From: Aidingimonas lacisalsi
GTDB lineage: Bacteria; Pseudomonadota; Gammaproteobacteria; Pseudomonadales; Halomonadaceae
Length of the DNA stretch: 64,000 bases
NCBI RefSeq assembly: GCF_008079445.1
Contig: NZ_VRYH01000008.1
Coordinates: forward strand, 57,415 to 121,414
Reading direction: 5' to 3'
The notes beneath the pieces are model-generated. The model searched no databases. It was not told the origin of the DNA and saw only the letters and a list, made by a program, of their open reading frames with translations. Positions 42,956 through 51,881 of the stretch are shown here, piece by piece. Position numbers and translations under genes: made by a program. Each line of letters opens with the position of its first letter. Positions within the stretch are counted from its first letter, which is position 1.

Positions 42956-44484
42956 TGGAAACGCTGGGTTATCTGATCGACGGGTTCGGGGTCGCACTGG
43001 CGCCTCATAACCTGATGTTCGGTCTGCTGGGGGCCTTCCTGGGCACTCTGATCGGCGCCTTGCCGGGGCTTGGTCCGGCCAATGGCGTGGCGATCCTGAT
43101 CCCCTTGGCATTCACGCTGGGGCTGCAGCCGGATACGGCCATGATCATGCTGACGGCCGTTTATGCCGGGGCCATGTACGGTGGCCGGATTTCCTCGATT
43201 CTGCTTAACATTCCCGGCGATGAGCCGGCGATGATGACCTGTCTGGACGGCTATCCCATGGCCAAGAAGGGCAAGGCGGCCGAAGCCCTGGCGATTTCCG
43301 CGGTGGCGTCCTTCATCGGCAGTCTGGTCGCCACCATCGGGTTGATCCTGCTGGCACCGTTGCTGGCGGATTTCGCCCTGACGTTCGGGCCGGCCGAGTA
43401 CTTCGCCCTGTTCCTGCTGGCGTTTGCCACGCTGGGAGGCATCACCGGCAAGAATCCCATGAAGACGGTGGTCGCGGCGGCGATCGGGCTGATGATTGCG
43501 ACGGTCGGTATCGACTCGACCGGAGTTCAGCGTTACACCTTCGGGGTGCTGGAACTCTATGAAGGGGTGGATTTCATCATCGCGATCGTGGGTCTCTTCG
43601 CGATTTCGGAACTGCTGTTCTTCATCGAGAATCGCGCCGGTGGTGGCGGTGAAAAGATGGCCGTCAACAAGCTCACGATCTCCTGGAAGGACATCCGCGA
43701 GATCCTGCCATCGAGTTTTCGTGGGGGAGTTCTCGGGTTCGTCGCCGGGGTCTTGCCGGGTGCCGGCGCGTCGCTGGGCAGTTTCATCGGTTATACGCTC
43801 GAAAAGCGGGTGGTCGGCAAGAAGGGTTATTTCGGCCAGGGGGATCCGCGCGGTGTGGCCGGCCCTGAGGCGGGCAACAACGGCGCTTCCAGCGGGGCGC
43901 TGGTCCCCATGCTGACGCTGGGTGTGCCGGGTAGCGGCACCACCGCGGTGCTGCTGGCGCTGCTGATTTCGCTGAACATCACCCCCGGGCCGCTGATGTT
44001 CACCCAGAACGCCGATATCGTATGGGGCGTGATCGCGGCGCTGTTGATCGGCAACTTCCTGCTGCTGGTGTTGAACATTCCGCTCGTGGGCATCTTCGTC
44101 AAGCTGCTGTCGGTACCGCCGATGTACTTGCTGCCGATCGTGACGATGATCGCGTTCGTGGGGATCTACTCGATCAGCAACACGACCTTCGACCTGTACT
44201 TCATGGTCGCCTTCGGGGTTGCCGGTTATGTGCTGCGCAAACTCGAGATTCCTCTGGTCCCGATCATTCTCGGTCTGCTGCTGGGGCCGGAGATGGAGAA
44301 GAACCTGCGCCATGCGCTGGATATCTCCGATGGTGACTGGAGCATTCTGTGGAACAGCGGCCTGGCAATCGGCTTGTGGGTGTTTGCCGGTATCGGCCTG
44401 ATCCTGCCTTACATCGTCGGCCCGATACTGCGTCGTCGGATGCAATCGCAACTCGCCCAGTCGGGTGACACGTCGAACGACTGA
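42955..44484 (+). CDS. tctA: Tripartite tricarboxylate transporter large membrane subunit
   Basis: A 509-residue protein with about twelve helices. Hallmark segments are LGTLIGALPGLGPANGVAILIPL near residue 33 and the late repeat GVLPGAGASLGSFIGYTLEKR, typical of TctA. It forms the ion-coupled translocation channel for the substrate delivered by TctC. A strong terminator follows 42 bases after the stop. Confidence 0.96.
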   Translation: METLGYLIDGFGVALAPHNLMFGLLGAFLGTLIGALPGLGPANGVAILIPLAFTLGLQPDTAMIMLTAVYAGAMYGGRISSILLNIPGDEPAMMTCLDGYPMAKKGKAAEALAISAVASFIGSLVATIGLILLAPLLADFALTFGPAEYFALFLLAFATLGGITGKNPMKTVVAAAIGLMIATVGIDSTGVQRYTFGVLELYEGVDFIIAIVGLFAISELLFFIENRAGGGGEKMAVNKLTISWKDIREILPSSFRGGVLGFVAGVLPGAGASLGSFIGYTLEKRVVGKKGYFGQGDPRGVAGPEAGNNGASSGALVPMLTLGVPGSGTTAVLLALLISLNITPGPLMFTQNADIVWGVIAALLIGNFLLLVLNIPLVGIFVKLLSVPPMYLLPIVTMIAFVGIYSISNTTFDLYFMVAFGVAGYVLRKLEIPLVPIILGLLLGPEMEKNLRHALDISDGDWSILWNSGLAIGLWVFAGIGLILPYIVGPILRRRMQSQLAQSGDTSND

Positions 44485-44526
44485 CGAGGCCCGGGCTCGT
44501 CACGAGCTTCCCATTCAGTCCCTATT

Positions 44527-44562
44527 GTCAAGGCGTCATCAGTGATGGCGCCTTGACTTTTT
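44527..44562 (+). terminator. Intrinsic terminator of tctCBA
   Basis: GTCAAGGCGTCATCA and TGATGGCGCCTTGAC form a 15-bp stem with one G-T wobble, and TTTTT follows directly at 44558-44562. It closes the tct operon and isolates it from the urt promoter. Confidence 0.9.
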
Positions 44563-44636
44563 GGTGTGCCGGGCAAGCACACAATGCCTTGCTTGGCGTT
44601 GCGGCTGAAAGGGGATCCTGCATATTGTATACAACA

Positions 44637-44714
44637 GCACTGTCGTGGTGCACACGGAGCTTGATTGTCACCGTTGTAGTGCATGTCGTGAGGAGGGATG
44701 CACGTTAGTTGTGC
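44637..44714 (+). promoter_or_regulatory. Three tandem NtrC-like enhancer sites upstream of urtA
   Basis: Sites resembling the NtrC consensus GCACC-N5-GGTGC occur at 44637-44651 (GCACT-GTCGT-GGTGC, 9 of 10 bases), 44668-44682 (TCACC-GTTGT-AGTGC, 8 of 10) and 44700-44714 (GCACG-TTAGT-TGTGC, 8 of 10). Centres are 31 and 32 bases apart, about three helical turns. The nearest lies about 111 bases before the predicted start of the sigma-54 promoter, the usual enhancer geometry of glnA. The 413-bp gap otherwise holds no gene; two TATAAT boxes at 44747 and 44761 lack good -35 partners. Confidence 0.75.
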
Positions 44715-44791
44715 GAAAAAACACCGGTAGGTGGCGGGGGTTTCGGTATAATTTTCTGATTATAATGGATAAAGAGGTTTTTTCCCTATTC

Positions 44792-44807
44792 TGGAACATT
44801 CCTTGCG
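44792..44807 (+). promoter_or_regulatory. Sigma-54 promoter of the urt-ure locus
   Basis: TGGAACATTCCTTGCG matches the -24/-12 consensus TGGCAC-N5-TTGC with the invariant GG and GC spaced by exactly ten bases. Transcription would start near 44818, about 80 bases before the urtA GTG. Together with the upstream NtrC-like sites it predicts induction under nitrogen limitation. Confidence 0.75.
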
Positions 44808-44897
44808 TTTCAAAAGAGAGAGCGCTGTTGATGCCGAATCGGCGGTGCCTCTGTCGAGTAGATCATTCGATAACAAAAGATTCGCAAGGAGAACATC

Positions 44898-46229
44898 GTG
44901 TATCAACGCATCCCATCTCCTCGTTGGCTGGCGGCGTCGCTGATAGCGCTTGGCGTGTCCGCTCCGGCTGTTGCACAAGACGATGACCCCATCAAGGTAG
45001 GCATTCTGCACTCCCTATCCGGCACCATGGCCATCAGTGAGTCGACGCTGAAAGATACCGTGGAAATGCTCGTCGAGCAGCAGAATGAAGCGGGCGGTCT
45101 GCTCGGGCGTGAACTGGAACCCGTCGTGGTCGATCCCGCCTCCGATTGGCCGCTGTTTGCTGAGCGCGCGCGCGAGCTACTGGAGCAGGAAGAGGTCGAT
45201 GTCATTTTCGGCAATTGGACGTCCGTCTCTCGCAAGGCGGTGCTTCCGGTCATGGAAGAGCTCAATGGCTTGCTGTTCTATCCGGTTCAGTATGAAGGGG
45301 AAGAGTCTTCCGAGAACGTTTTCTACACCGGTGCAGCACCCAACCAACAGTCGATTCCTGCCGTCAATTACCTGCATGATCAAGTGGGGGTCGAACGCTG
45401 GGTGCTGGCTGGTACCGACTATGTCTTCCCGCGTACGACGAACCGCATTCTCGAGGCATACCTCAAGGATGAATTCGGCGTGGCGGACGACGACATCATG
45501 GTCAACTACACGCCGTTCGGTCATTCCGATTGGCAGAACATCGTCTCCGAAATCAAGCGCTTCGGCAGCGAAGGCAAGAAGACCGCCGTGGTCTCGACCA
45601 TCAATGGCGACGCCAACGTACCGTTCTATCGTGAACTGGGGAATCAGGGGGTCGACGCTGCGGACATTCCGGTCATGGCCTTCTCGGTGGGCGAGCAGGA
45701 GCTTTCCGGTATCGATACCGGCCCCCTCGTTGGCCACCTGGCGGCATGGAACTACTTCATGAGCGTCGATACCGATGCCAACTACGACTTCATCGACGCC
45801 TGGATCGAATATAACGATGACGAAACCGTCGTGACCAACGATCCGATGGAAGCCCACTACATTGGTTTCAACATGTGGACCGAAGCGGTGCGCAAGGCCG
45901 GTACCACCGATGTCGACGCCGTGAAAGACGCGATCATCGGGGTGAGTGTCCCCAACCTGTCTGGTGGCTACGCGACGATGATGCCCAACCACCACATCAC
46001 CAAACCGGTCATGGTCGGCGAAATTCAGGACAACGGTCAGTTCGCCGTGGTCTGGGAAACGCCTTCCACGGTGGCGGGCGATGCCTGGTCAGACTACCTG
46101 TCCGGCTCTCGCGACCTGATCGCCGATTGGCGTAAACCGATGGAGTGCGGGAACTACAACGTGGCTGAAGGCACCTGCATGGGCAGCAATGCCGAAGAAC
46201 AGGCCGAAGAAGCCCTGTCAGGCGATTGA
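44898..46229 (+). CDS. urtA: Urea ABC transporter substrate-binding protein
   Basis: A 443-residue periplasmic protein with a signal peptide ending in APAVAQ (about residue 27). The mature part is the UrtA/AmiC-like periplasmic binding fold: IKVGILHSLSGTMAISE, FGNWTSVSRKAVLPV, LFYPVQYEGEE and NVFYTGAAPNQQ, all typical of UrtA. GTG at 44898 follows AAGGAGA at 44886-44892. It heads a twelve-gene urea locus on the same strand. A hairpin after its stop could make urtA message more abundant than the rest, usual for binding proteins. Confidence 0.96.
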   Translation: MYQRIPSPRWLAASLIALGVSAPAVAQDDDPIKVGILHSLSGTMAISESTLKDTVEMLVEQQNEAGGLLGRELEPVVVDPASDWPLFAERARELLEQEEVDVIFGNWTSVSRKAVLPVMEELNGLLFYPVQYEGEESSENVFYTGAAPNQQSIPAVNYLHDQVGVERWVLAGTDYVFPRTTNRILEAYLKDEFGVADDDIMVNYTPFGHSDWQNIVSEIKRFGSEGKKTAVVSTINGDANVPFYRELGNQGVDAADIPVMAFSVGEQELSGIDTGPLVGHLAAWNYFMSVDTDANYDFIDAWIEYNDDETVVTNDPMEAHYIGFNMWTEAVRKAGTTDVDAVKDAIIGVSVPNLSGGYATMMPNHHITKPVMVGEIQDNGQFAVVWETPSTVAGDAWSDYLSGSRDLIADWRKPMECGNYNVAEGTCMGSNAEEQAEEALSGD

Positions 46230-46237
46230 TCGATTCG

Positions 46238-46263
46238 CGGGCTCGTTCGGTAGACCGAGCCCG
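46238..46263 (+). terminator. Hairpin between urtA and urtB
   Basis: CGGGCTCG (46238-46245) pairs with CGAGCCCG (46256-46263), an 8-bp stem nine bases after the urtA stop, followed by a short TTCTT. It probably acts as a leaky terminator or 3' stabiliser for the urtA message. Confidence 0.55.
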
Positions 46264-46356
46264 TTCTTGGAAGATGACTGGGTGTCCTGGGATTGACGTC
46301 GCTGGACAACGCCTGACTCAGGACACGCGTTCACGCCACTCAAAGGAATAGAACCT

Positions 46357-47997
46357 ATGAGGATCCCTTGCACTTTCTTGGGGCATGCGCGATGGCATGC
46401 CGCCATGACAAGGATCGTCAGCCTCGGGTTGTTGTGTTTGCTCATCGCGATTCCCGTTGCCGCGACGGCTCAGGATGATGTCGATAACGGCCAGGCATTG
46501 CTGGAAGCGCTGGACGTGCGTTCTTTTCAGGATAAAGCCGAAGCCATCAATGCCATCATCGAAAGCGAGGACGAGCGCGCCAATGACTGGTTGCAAGCGC
46601 TGCTCGACGGTGACCTGCAGCGTCATAAGGACGATGGGCGCTTCGTGATCGTGACCGACAATGTCGGCCGGGAATGGCCGGTGATCGACGCGTTGAGCGG
46701 TGACGACCTCGGTGAAATGTCACGCCGTGACCTCGCTCGCATCAATATCAACAATGCATTGCGGCGTCAGTTGCGTTCGGCCCTGTCGATGGTCGAGCTC
46801 TATACCGGAGACCGCGATGAGCGGCGCGAGGCAGCCAAGGGGCTGATCGGCAAGGTCGACGATGAACTGTCGGACTCGCTGGCATCGCGGCTGGAAAACG
46901 AGAGTGACGAGGACGTCAGGCACCGGCTGAATCAAGCACTGGCCGTGTACCGTCTGGAGCAGGGCGATATCGATGCCGTCGAGACATTGGCCGGCAGTCT
47001 GAACAGCGATGTCAGGGTGGCACTGACCCGCGCCGCTGACGGCGAGGGTGCCGTCGCCGATGCCGCGCAAGCCGCATTGGCCGATATCGAACAAACATTG
47101 AAACTCAATCGTGGTGCAGAGACGCTCTACTTCGGCCTCTCCATGGGGTCGGTACTCGTGTTGGCTGCGATTGGGCTGGCCATCACGTTCGGCGTCATGG
47201 GCGTCATCAACATGGCGCATGGCGAGTTGATCATGCTGGGGGCGTATAGCTCCTGGATGATGCAGCAACTGCTGCCGGGCTATCCAGGCATTGCCGTTCT
47301 GCTGTCGATTCCCGTGGGCTTTCTGGTGTCGGCACTGGTCGGCGTCGTCATCGAACGCAGCGTCATCCAGCACCTGAAAGGGCGGCCGTTGGAAACACTG
47401 CTGGCGACCTTTGGTGTCAGCCTGATCCTGCAGCAACTGGTGCGTACCGTCGTGTCACCGCTCAATCGTAGCGTTACCACGCCGGAATGGATGAGCGGCT
47501 CGGTCGCCATCAACGACGCCTTGTCGCTGACGCTCAACCGGCTCTATGTCATGGGCTTTGCCGTATTGGTATTCGCTGCTCTGATTCTGGTGATGCACCG
47601 GACCCGCCTTGGGCTGGAAGTTCGTGCCGTGACGCAGAACCGGGCCATGGCACGCTCGATGGGCATTCGTGCCACGCGTGTCGACATCATGACCTTTGCA
47701 CTGGGGTCCGGAGTAGCCGGGCTGGCCGGCGTTGCTCTGGCGCAGTTGACCAATGTCGGGCCCAACCTTGGCCAGAGTTACATCATCGACTCCTTCATGG
47801 TCGTTGTATTCGGCGGTGTCGGTAATCTCTGGGGCACGCTGGTGGCCGGTCTGTCGCTGGGCATCATCAACCAGGTCCTCGAGCCCTGGGCAGGTGCCGT
47901 GTTGGCGAAGATCATGGTGCTCGTCTTCATCATTCTGTTCATTCAGAAACGCCCCCGCGGACTTTTCCCGCAGAAGGGCCGTGCGGCGGAGGGCTGA
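46357..47997 (+). CDS. urtB: Urea ABC transporter permease UrtB
   Basis: A 546-residue protein. Residues ~17-40 are a signal-like segment and ~40-245 a soluble, Asp/Glu/Arg-rich helical extension characteristic of UrtB but absent from LivH. The permease follows, with about eight helices and the motif ITFGVMGVINMAHGELIMLGAY (near 275) and later GLEVRAVTQNRAMARSMGI. AAGGAA precedes the ATG at 46357; an internal start at 46405 is possible. It forms the translocation pore with UrtC, encoded three bases downstream. Confidence 0.94.
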   Translation: MRIPCTFLGHARWHAAMTRIVSLGLLCLLIAIPVAATAQDDVDNGQALLEALDVRSFQDKAEAINAIIESEDERANDWLQALLDGDLQRHKDDGRFVIVTDNVGREWPVIDALSGDDLGEMSRRDLARININNALRRQLRSALSMVELYTGDRDERREAAKGLIGKVDDELSDSLASRLENESDEDVRHRLNQALAVYRLEQGDIDAVETLAGSLNSDVRVALTRAADGEGAVADAAQAALADIEQTLKLNRGAETLYFGLSMGSVLVLAAIGLAITFGVMGVINMAHGELIMLGAYSSWMMQQLLPGYPGIAVLLSIPVGFLVSALVGVVIERSVIQHLKGRPLETLLATFGVSLILQQLVRTVVSPLNRSVTTPEWMSGSVAINDALSLTLNRLYVMGFAVLVFAALILVMHRTRLGLEVRAVTQNRAMARSMGIRATRVDIMTFALGSGVAGLAGVALAQLTNVGPNLGQSYIIDSFMVVVFGGVGNLWGTLVAGLSLGIINQVLEPWAGAVLAKIMVLVFIILFIQKRPRGLFPQKGRAAEG

Positions 47998-48000
47998 ACC

Positions 48001-49125
48001 ATGCATTGGCTTGGACGACCATTCAACGAACGATCGACTCAACTCTTCCTGCTGGTGCTGGTGCTGGCCGTCACGTTGGTCACGGTGCTGCACCTGGCCG
48101 TATCGCCGCAACATCCGCTGTATGTCTCCGGCTATACCGTGGGCTTGCTGGGCAAGTACCTATGCTTTGCCTTGCTGGCCGTCGCCGTCGACCTGGTCTG
48201 GGGTTATCTGGGGATCCTCAGCCTCGGGCATGGCGCCTTCTTTGCGTTGGGCGGCTACGCCATGGGTATGTACCTGATGCGCCAGGTCGGTGATCGAGGC
48301 ACCTATGGCGATCCGGTATTGCCGGATTTCATGGTGTTCATGAACTGGGAGTCGTTGCCCTGGTACTGGCATGGCTTCGACATGGCCTGGTTCGCGTTCC
48401 TCATGGTGTTCCTGGCGCCGGGGGCATTGGCACTGGTGTTCGGCTACCTGGCATTTCGCTCGCGGGTCACCGGTGTGTACCTGTCGATCATTACTCAAGC
48501 CATGACGTTTGCCTTGATGCTGGCGTTTTTCCGCAACGAGATGGGCTTTGGCGGCAATAATGGCTTGACGGATTTCTATGACATCCTCGGCTTTGATCTG
48601 CGCAGCAATGCAACGGGGCTGGGGCTGTTCATTGCTTCAGGTATCGCTCTGGCATTCGGTTACCTCCTCTGTCGCTCGATCGTCGCCAGCAAACTGGGAC
48701 GAGTCTGTGTCGCTTCCCGCGATGCCGAGGCACGTACGCGCTTTCTGGGCTACCGGGTGGAACGTGTCCAGCTCTTCGTCTTCGTCGTTTCAGCGATGCT
48801 GGCCGGGCTGGCAGGTGCGCTCTATGTCCCTCAGGTCGGCATCATCAATCCCAGTGAGTTCGAACCGCTGTTTTCCATCGAAATCGTCGTATGGGTCGCT
48901 CTGGGCGGACGTGCGACGCTTTACGGTGCCGTCATCGGCGCCATTCTGGTCAATTACGCCAAGACGATATTTACCGGTGTCATGCCGGATGCCTGGTTAT
49001 TCGCGCTGGGCGGCTTGTTCGTGATATCCACCGTGCTGCTGCCCAAGGGGATTGCCGGCGTGCTGGCTCACCGGTTCAGGCGTCGCGAGGCATCGAACAC
49101 GACGAAAACGGAGGTGCCTGCATGA
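48001..49125 (+). CDS. urtC: Urea ABC transporter permease UrtC
   Basis: A 374-residue membrane protein with about ten helices, resembling LivM: AVDLVWGYLGILSLGHGAFFALGGYAMG near residue 60 and the loop CVASRDAEARTRFLGY near 240. It pairs with UrtB. Its stop overlaps the urtD start by four bases (ATGA). Confidence 0.95.
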   Translation: MHWLGRPFNERSTQLFLLVLVLAVTLVTVLHLAVSPQHPLYVSGYTVGLLGKYLCFALLAVAVDLVWGYLGILSLGHGAFFALGGYAMGMYLMRQVGDRGTYGDPVLPDFMVFMNWESLPWYWHGFDMAWFAFLMVFLAPGALALVFGYLAFRSRVTGVYLSIITQAMTFALMLAFFRNEMGFGGNNGLTDFYDILGFDLRSNATGLGLFIASGIALAFGYLLCRSIVASKLGRVCVASRDAEARTRFLGYRVERVQLFVFVVSAMLAGLAGALYVPQVGIINPSEFEPLFSIEIVVWVALGGRATLYGAVIGAILVNYAKTIFTGVMPDAWLFALGGLFVISTVLLPKGIAGVLAHRFRRREASNTTKTEVPA

Positions 49126-49955
49126 ATCTCTGGCAATCCATGGCCAGGCGCGATCGCGTCTTCGATTTTCTGGCCCCTACGGCATCATCGGTGGATGTAC
49201 GGCACGGCCCGATTCTCTATCTGGAAGACGTGACGGTGAGCTTCGACGGTTTCAGAGCCATCGATAACCTCAACCTGACCATCGACGATGGCGAATTGCG
49301 TTGCATCATTGGCCCGAATGGCGCCGGCAAGACCACCATGATGGACATCATTACCGGCAAGACGCGTCCGGATACGGGGTCGGTCTGGTTCGGTAGCCGG
49401 CATGATCTGCTGACGATGAATGAACCGGAAATCGCGTCCCTAGGCATCGGCCGCAAGTTCCAGAAGCCGACAGTGTTCGAAGCGCTGACCGTCTTCGAGA
49501 ATCTGGAACTGGCTATGGCGGCCGATAAACGCGTGATTCCTACCTTGACGGCACGCCTGACCGGTGAAATACGCGATCGCATCGATGAGGTCCTCACGAT
49601 GACCGGCCTGGCCGAGCAGCAGCATGCGCTGGCGGGTATCCTCTCGCATGGGCAGAAACAGTGGCTGGAAATCGGCATGCTGCTGATGCAGCGCCCTCGC
49701 TTGCTGCTTGTCGATGAGCCGGTCGCCGGCATGACCGAACAGGAAATGGAGCGCACCGCGGAGTTGCTCACCGGCCTGGCCGGCAAGCAGTCTGTGGTCG
49801 TGGTCGAACATGATATGGGGTTCGTGCGTTCCATTGCCCGCACGGTAACGGTACTGCATCAAGGCAGTGTGCTGGCGGAAGGCAGTATGGACCAGGTGCA
49901 AAGCGATCCCAGCGTGATCGAGGTGTATCTGGGCGAAAGCGAGGAGGCTGCCTGA
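49122..49955 (+). CDS. urtD: Urea ABC transporter ATP-binding protein UrtD
   Basis: A 277-residue ATPase with Walker A GPNGAGKTTMMD, the signature-like ILSHGQKQWLEIG, Walker B LLLVDEPVAGMT and the switch His in VVEHDM. The ABC signature has Ser-His-Gly-Gln, common in UrtD. ATG at 49122 is preferred over a longer frame inside urtC. Its stop overlaps urtE (TGATG). Confidence 0.95.
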   Translation: MNLWQSMARRDRVFDFLAPTASSVDVRHGPILYLEDVTVSFDGFRAIDNLNLTIDDGELRCIIGPNGAGKTTMMDIITGKTRPDTGSVWFGSRHDLLTMNEPEIASLGIGRKFQKPTVFEALTVFENLELAMAADKRVIPTLTARLTGEIRDRIDEVLTMTGLAEQQHALAGILSHGQKQWLEIGMLLMQRPRLLLVDEPVAGMTEQEMERTAELLTGLAGKQSVVVVEHDMGFVRSIARTVTVLHQGSVLAEGSMDQVQSDPSVIEVYLGESEEAA

Positions 49956-50653
49956 TGCTCAAGATCGACAAGCTCAACCATTATTATGGTGAAAGTCATA
50001 CGTTATGGGACCTCGAGCTTGACGTCCCTCAGGGGGAATGCACCTGCGTCATGGGCCGCAATGGCGTCGGCAAGACGACGTTGCTCAAGTGCATCATGGG
50101 GGAAGAGTCGACGGATAGCGGACGAATACGGTTTGCCGACGAGGTCGAACTCACCCAGCAGCGAGTCGAAGCGCGTTCGCGATTGGGTATCGGTTATGTA
50201 CCGCAGGGACGACAGATCTTTCCACTACTGACGGTGGAAGAAAATCTGCGTACCGGACTGGCGGCTCGTGCCGATGGCAAGCATGTCATTCCCGAGCGTG
50301 TCCATGAGCTGTTCCCGATCCTGCACGACATGCGACATCGTCGGGGTGGCGACCTCTCCGGGGGGCAGCAGCAGCAATTGGCGATCGGGCGGGCATTGGT
50401 CATCGAACCTCGCCTGCTGATCCTCGACGAGCCCGGCGAGGGTATCCAACCCAATATCGTTGCCCAGATCGGTGAGGTGGTACGTACCCTGATCCGTGAA
50501 GATGGCCTGAGTGTGCTGTTGGTAGAGCAGAAGTTGCCGTTCGCGCGCAAGTACGCCGATCGGTTCATGATCATGGATCGCGGCCGCCCCGTGGCGAACG
50601 GCGGGATCGACGAACTCTCCGATGATTTGATCAAGCGGTATCTCACGGTATGA
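49955..50653 (+). CDS. urtE: Urea ABC transporter ATP-binding protein UrtE
   Basis: A 232-residue LivF-like ATPase with Walker A GRNGVGKTTLLK, signature LSGGQQQQLAIGRAL and Walker B LLILDEPGEGIQPN. The last feature (EGIQPNIV) is typical of UrtE. The stop overlaps the ureD start by four bases, so uptake and hydrolysis genes are translationally coupled. Confidence 0.95.
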   Translation: MLKIDKLNHYYGESHTLWDLELDVPQGECTCVMGRNGVGKTTLLKCIMGEESTDSGRIRFADEVELTQQRVEARSRLGIGYVPQGRQIFPLLTVEENLRTGLAARADGKHVIPERVHELFPILHDMRHRRGGDLSGGQQQQLAIGRALVIEPRLLILDEPGEGIQPNIVAQIGEVVRTLIREDGLSVLLVEQKLPFARKYADRFMIMDRGRPVANGGIDELSDDLIKRYLTV

Positions 50654-51561
50654 CGACACTCGCGACGACGATTTCCGACATGGCTGACGATATGACGAAT
50701 ACCGGTCATCGTTTCGATGAACGGCGCCACTGGGCCGCGTCACTGAAACTGGCATTTCGGTCGCGTGAGACACGGGGCAACGTGAGGACGTGCTTGGCGC
50801 ATGCCCGTCACCAGGGTCCGTTGCGCGTTCAGCGTGCGTTCTATCCGGAAGGGCGTGATGGCGCTTGCCACCTGTATCTTCTGCACCCTCCGGGGGGCCT
50901 GGTGAGTGGCGATGCCTTGGCGATCGATGCGTCGGTGGCACGGGGTGCGCATGCACTGCTCACCACACCGGCGGCCAACAAGCTATACCGTGCCGACAGT
51001 CAGGGAGTGGCCTGGCACCAGCATACCCACCTGACGGTCGATGAAGGGGGGACGCTGGAGTGGTTGCCTCAGGAAACCATCGCTTTCGACGGCTCGCGCG
51101 GTACGCAGACCACTACGCTTGACTTGCAACACGGTTCACGATGTCTGGGCTGGGAAATCATGGCTCTGGGGCGGCCGGCGAGTGACCTGCCGTTCGTCAG
51201 TGGCCGTATCGAGCAGCGTTTCCGCCTGTCGCAGGACGGACGGCCGCTGTGGCTGGAACGCCAGCCACTCGATCCTCATCACCCGCGTTTTCATGGGCGC
51301 TGGGGGCAGGGCGGTGCCACGACCCAGGCGACGCTCTGGGCGGTGGGACTCGCCGATGACGCGGCAGCGATCGAGGCCATACGCGCTGCGGTGCCGGCTT
51401 CCAGTCGATGGGCAGTCACCCGACGCCACGGCGTGGTCCTGCTGCGCTACCTGGGCAACGAACGCAATGAAGCCTGGGATATCTGTCAGCGTGCCTGGGA
51501 GGTGGTGCGCCCATTGCTGGTAGGACGGCCTGCGAATGTACCGAGGATCTGGTTGACGTAA
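50650..51561 (+). CDS. ureD: Urease accessory protein UreD
   Basis: A 303-residue cytoplasmic chaperone that binds UreABC apoprotein with UreF and UreG to deliver nickel. Recognisable are AFYPEGRDGACHLYLLHPPGGLVSGD, TTPAANKLYR and EWLPQETIAFDG. It begins inside urtE's stop. A 320-bp gap to ureA follows, filled by a tandem repeat array. An internal start at 50695 (ATG, MTNTGHRF) might also be used. Confidence 0.94.
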   Translation: MTTLATTISDMADDMTNTGHRFDERRHWAASLKLAFRSRETRGNVRTCLAHARHQGPLRVQRAFYPEGRDGACHLYLLHPPGGLVSGDALAIDASVARGAHALLTTPAANKLYRADSQGVAWHQHTHLTVDEGGTLEWLPQETIAFDGSRGTQTTTLDLQHGSRCLGWEIMALGRPASDLPFVSGRIEQRFRLSQDGRPLWLERQPLDPHHPRFHGRWGQGGATTQATLWAVGLADDAAAIEAIRAAVPASSRWAVTRRHGVVLLRYLGNERNEAWDICQRAWEVVRPLLVGRPANVPRIWLT

Positions 51562-51592
51562 GACGAGCGAGAAGTGTGAAGCGGTGACTGGT

Positions 51593-51809
51593 GCAGGGCT
51601 AACGCCCTGCATTGCGGTTGAAACCGCGCCTGCGACACCGGCTGTTTGCTTTTGTAGGAGCGACGTCAGTCGCGAAATCGCGGTTGAAACCGCGCCTGCG
51701 ACACCGGCTGTTTACTTTTTGTAGGAGCGACTTCAGTCGCGAAATCGTGGATGAAAGCGCGCCTACGGCACCGGTTGTTTGCTTTTTGTAGGAGCGACTT
51801 CAGTCGCGA
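51593..51809. repeat. REP-like 67-bp tandem array between ureD and ureA
   Basis: The core GTAGGAGCGAC(T/G)TCAGTC... starts at 51654, 51721 and 51788, exactly 67 bases apart each time. Each unit also holds the stem ATCGCGGTTGAAACCGCG and a CACCGGCTGTTTGCTTTTT tract, and a partial unit starts the array near 51609. A leading hairpin GCAGGGC-TAAC-GCCCTGC is at 51593-51610. Each core can fold (GCGACTTCAGTCGC). The 320-bp gap from 51562 to 51881 contains nothing else; the ureA ribosome site GAGGGAG lies at 51867-51873. Confidence 0.88.
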
Positions 51810-51881
51810 TTGGCGCCGTCAGGCGCCCAGAAAAAACGGCAAGCGTCAGTATTTGAACATCTGATAGAGGGAGATCCGCTG

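Noticed and set aside
42754..44451. Reverse-strand open frame (565 codons) opposite tctA
   Set aside because: Composition is very rich in Gln, His, Arg and Asp, typical of a shadow frame; tctA is certain on the other strand.
44747..44766. Sigma-70 promoter from the two TATAAT boxes
   Set aside because: Neither has a convincing -35 element at 16-18 bases, while a sigma-54 element with enhancers lies downstream.
48891..49121. N-terminal extension of urtD
   Set aside because: It lies inside urtC in another frame; the ATG at 49122 overlaps the urtC stop in the usual way and begins the conserved UrtD sequence.
51593..51809. CRISPR array
   Set aside because: The 67-bp units are near-identical throughout, with no variable spacers and no cas genes nearby; they fit REP-like tandem repeats.
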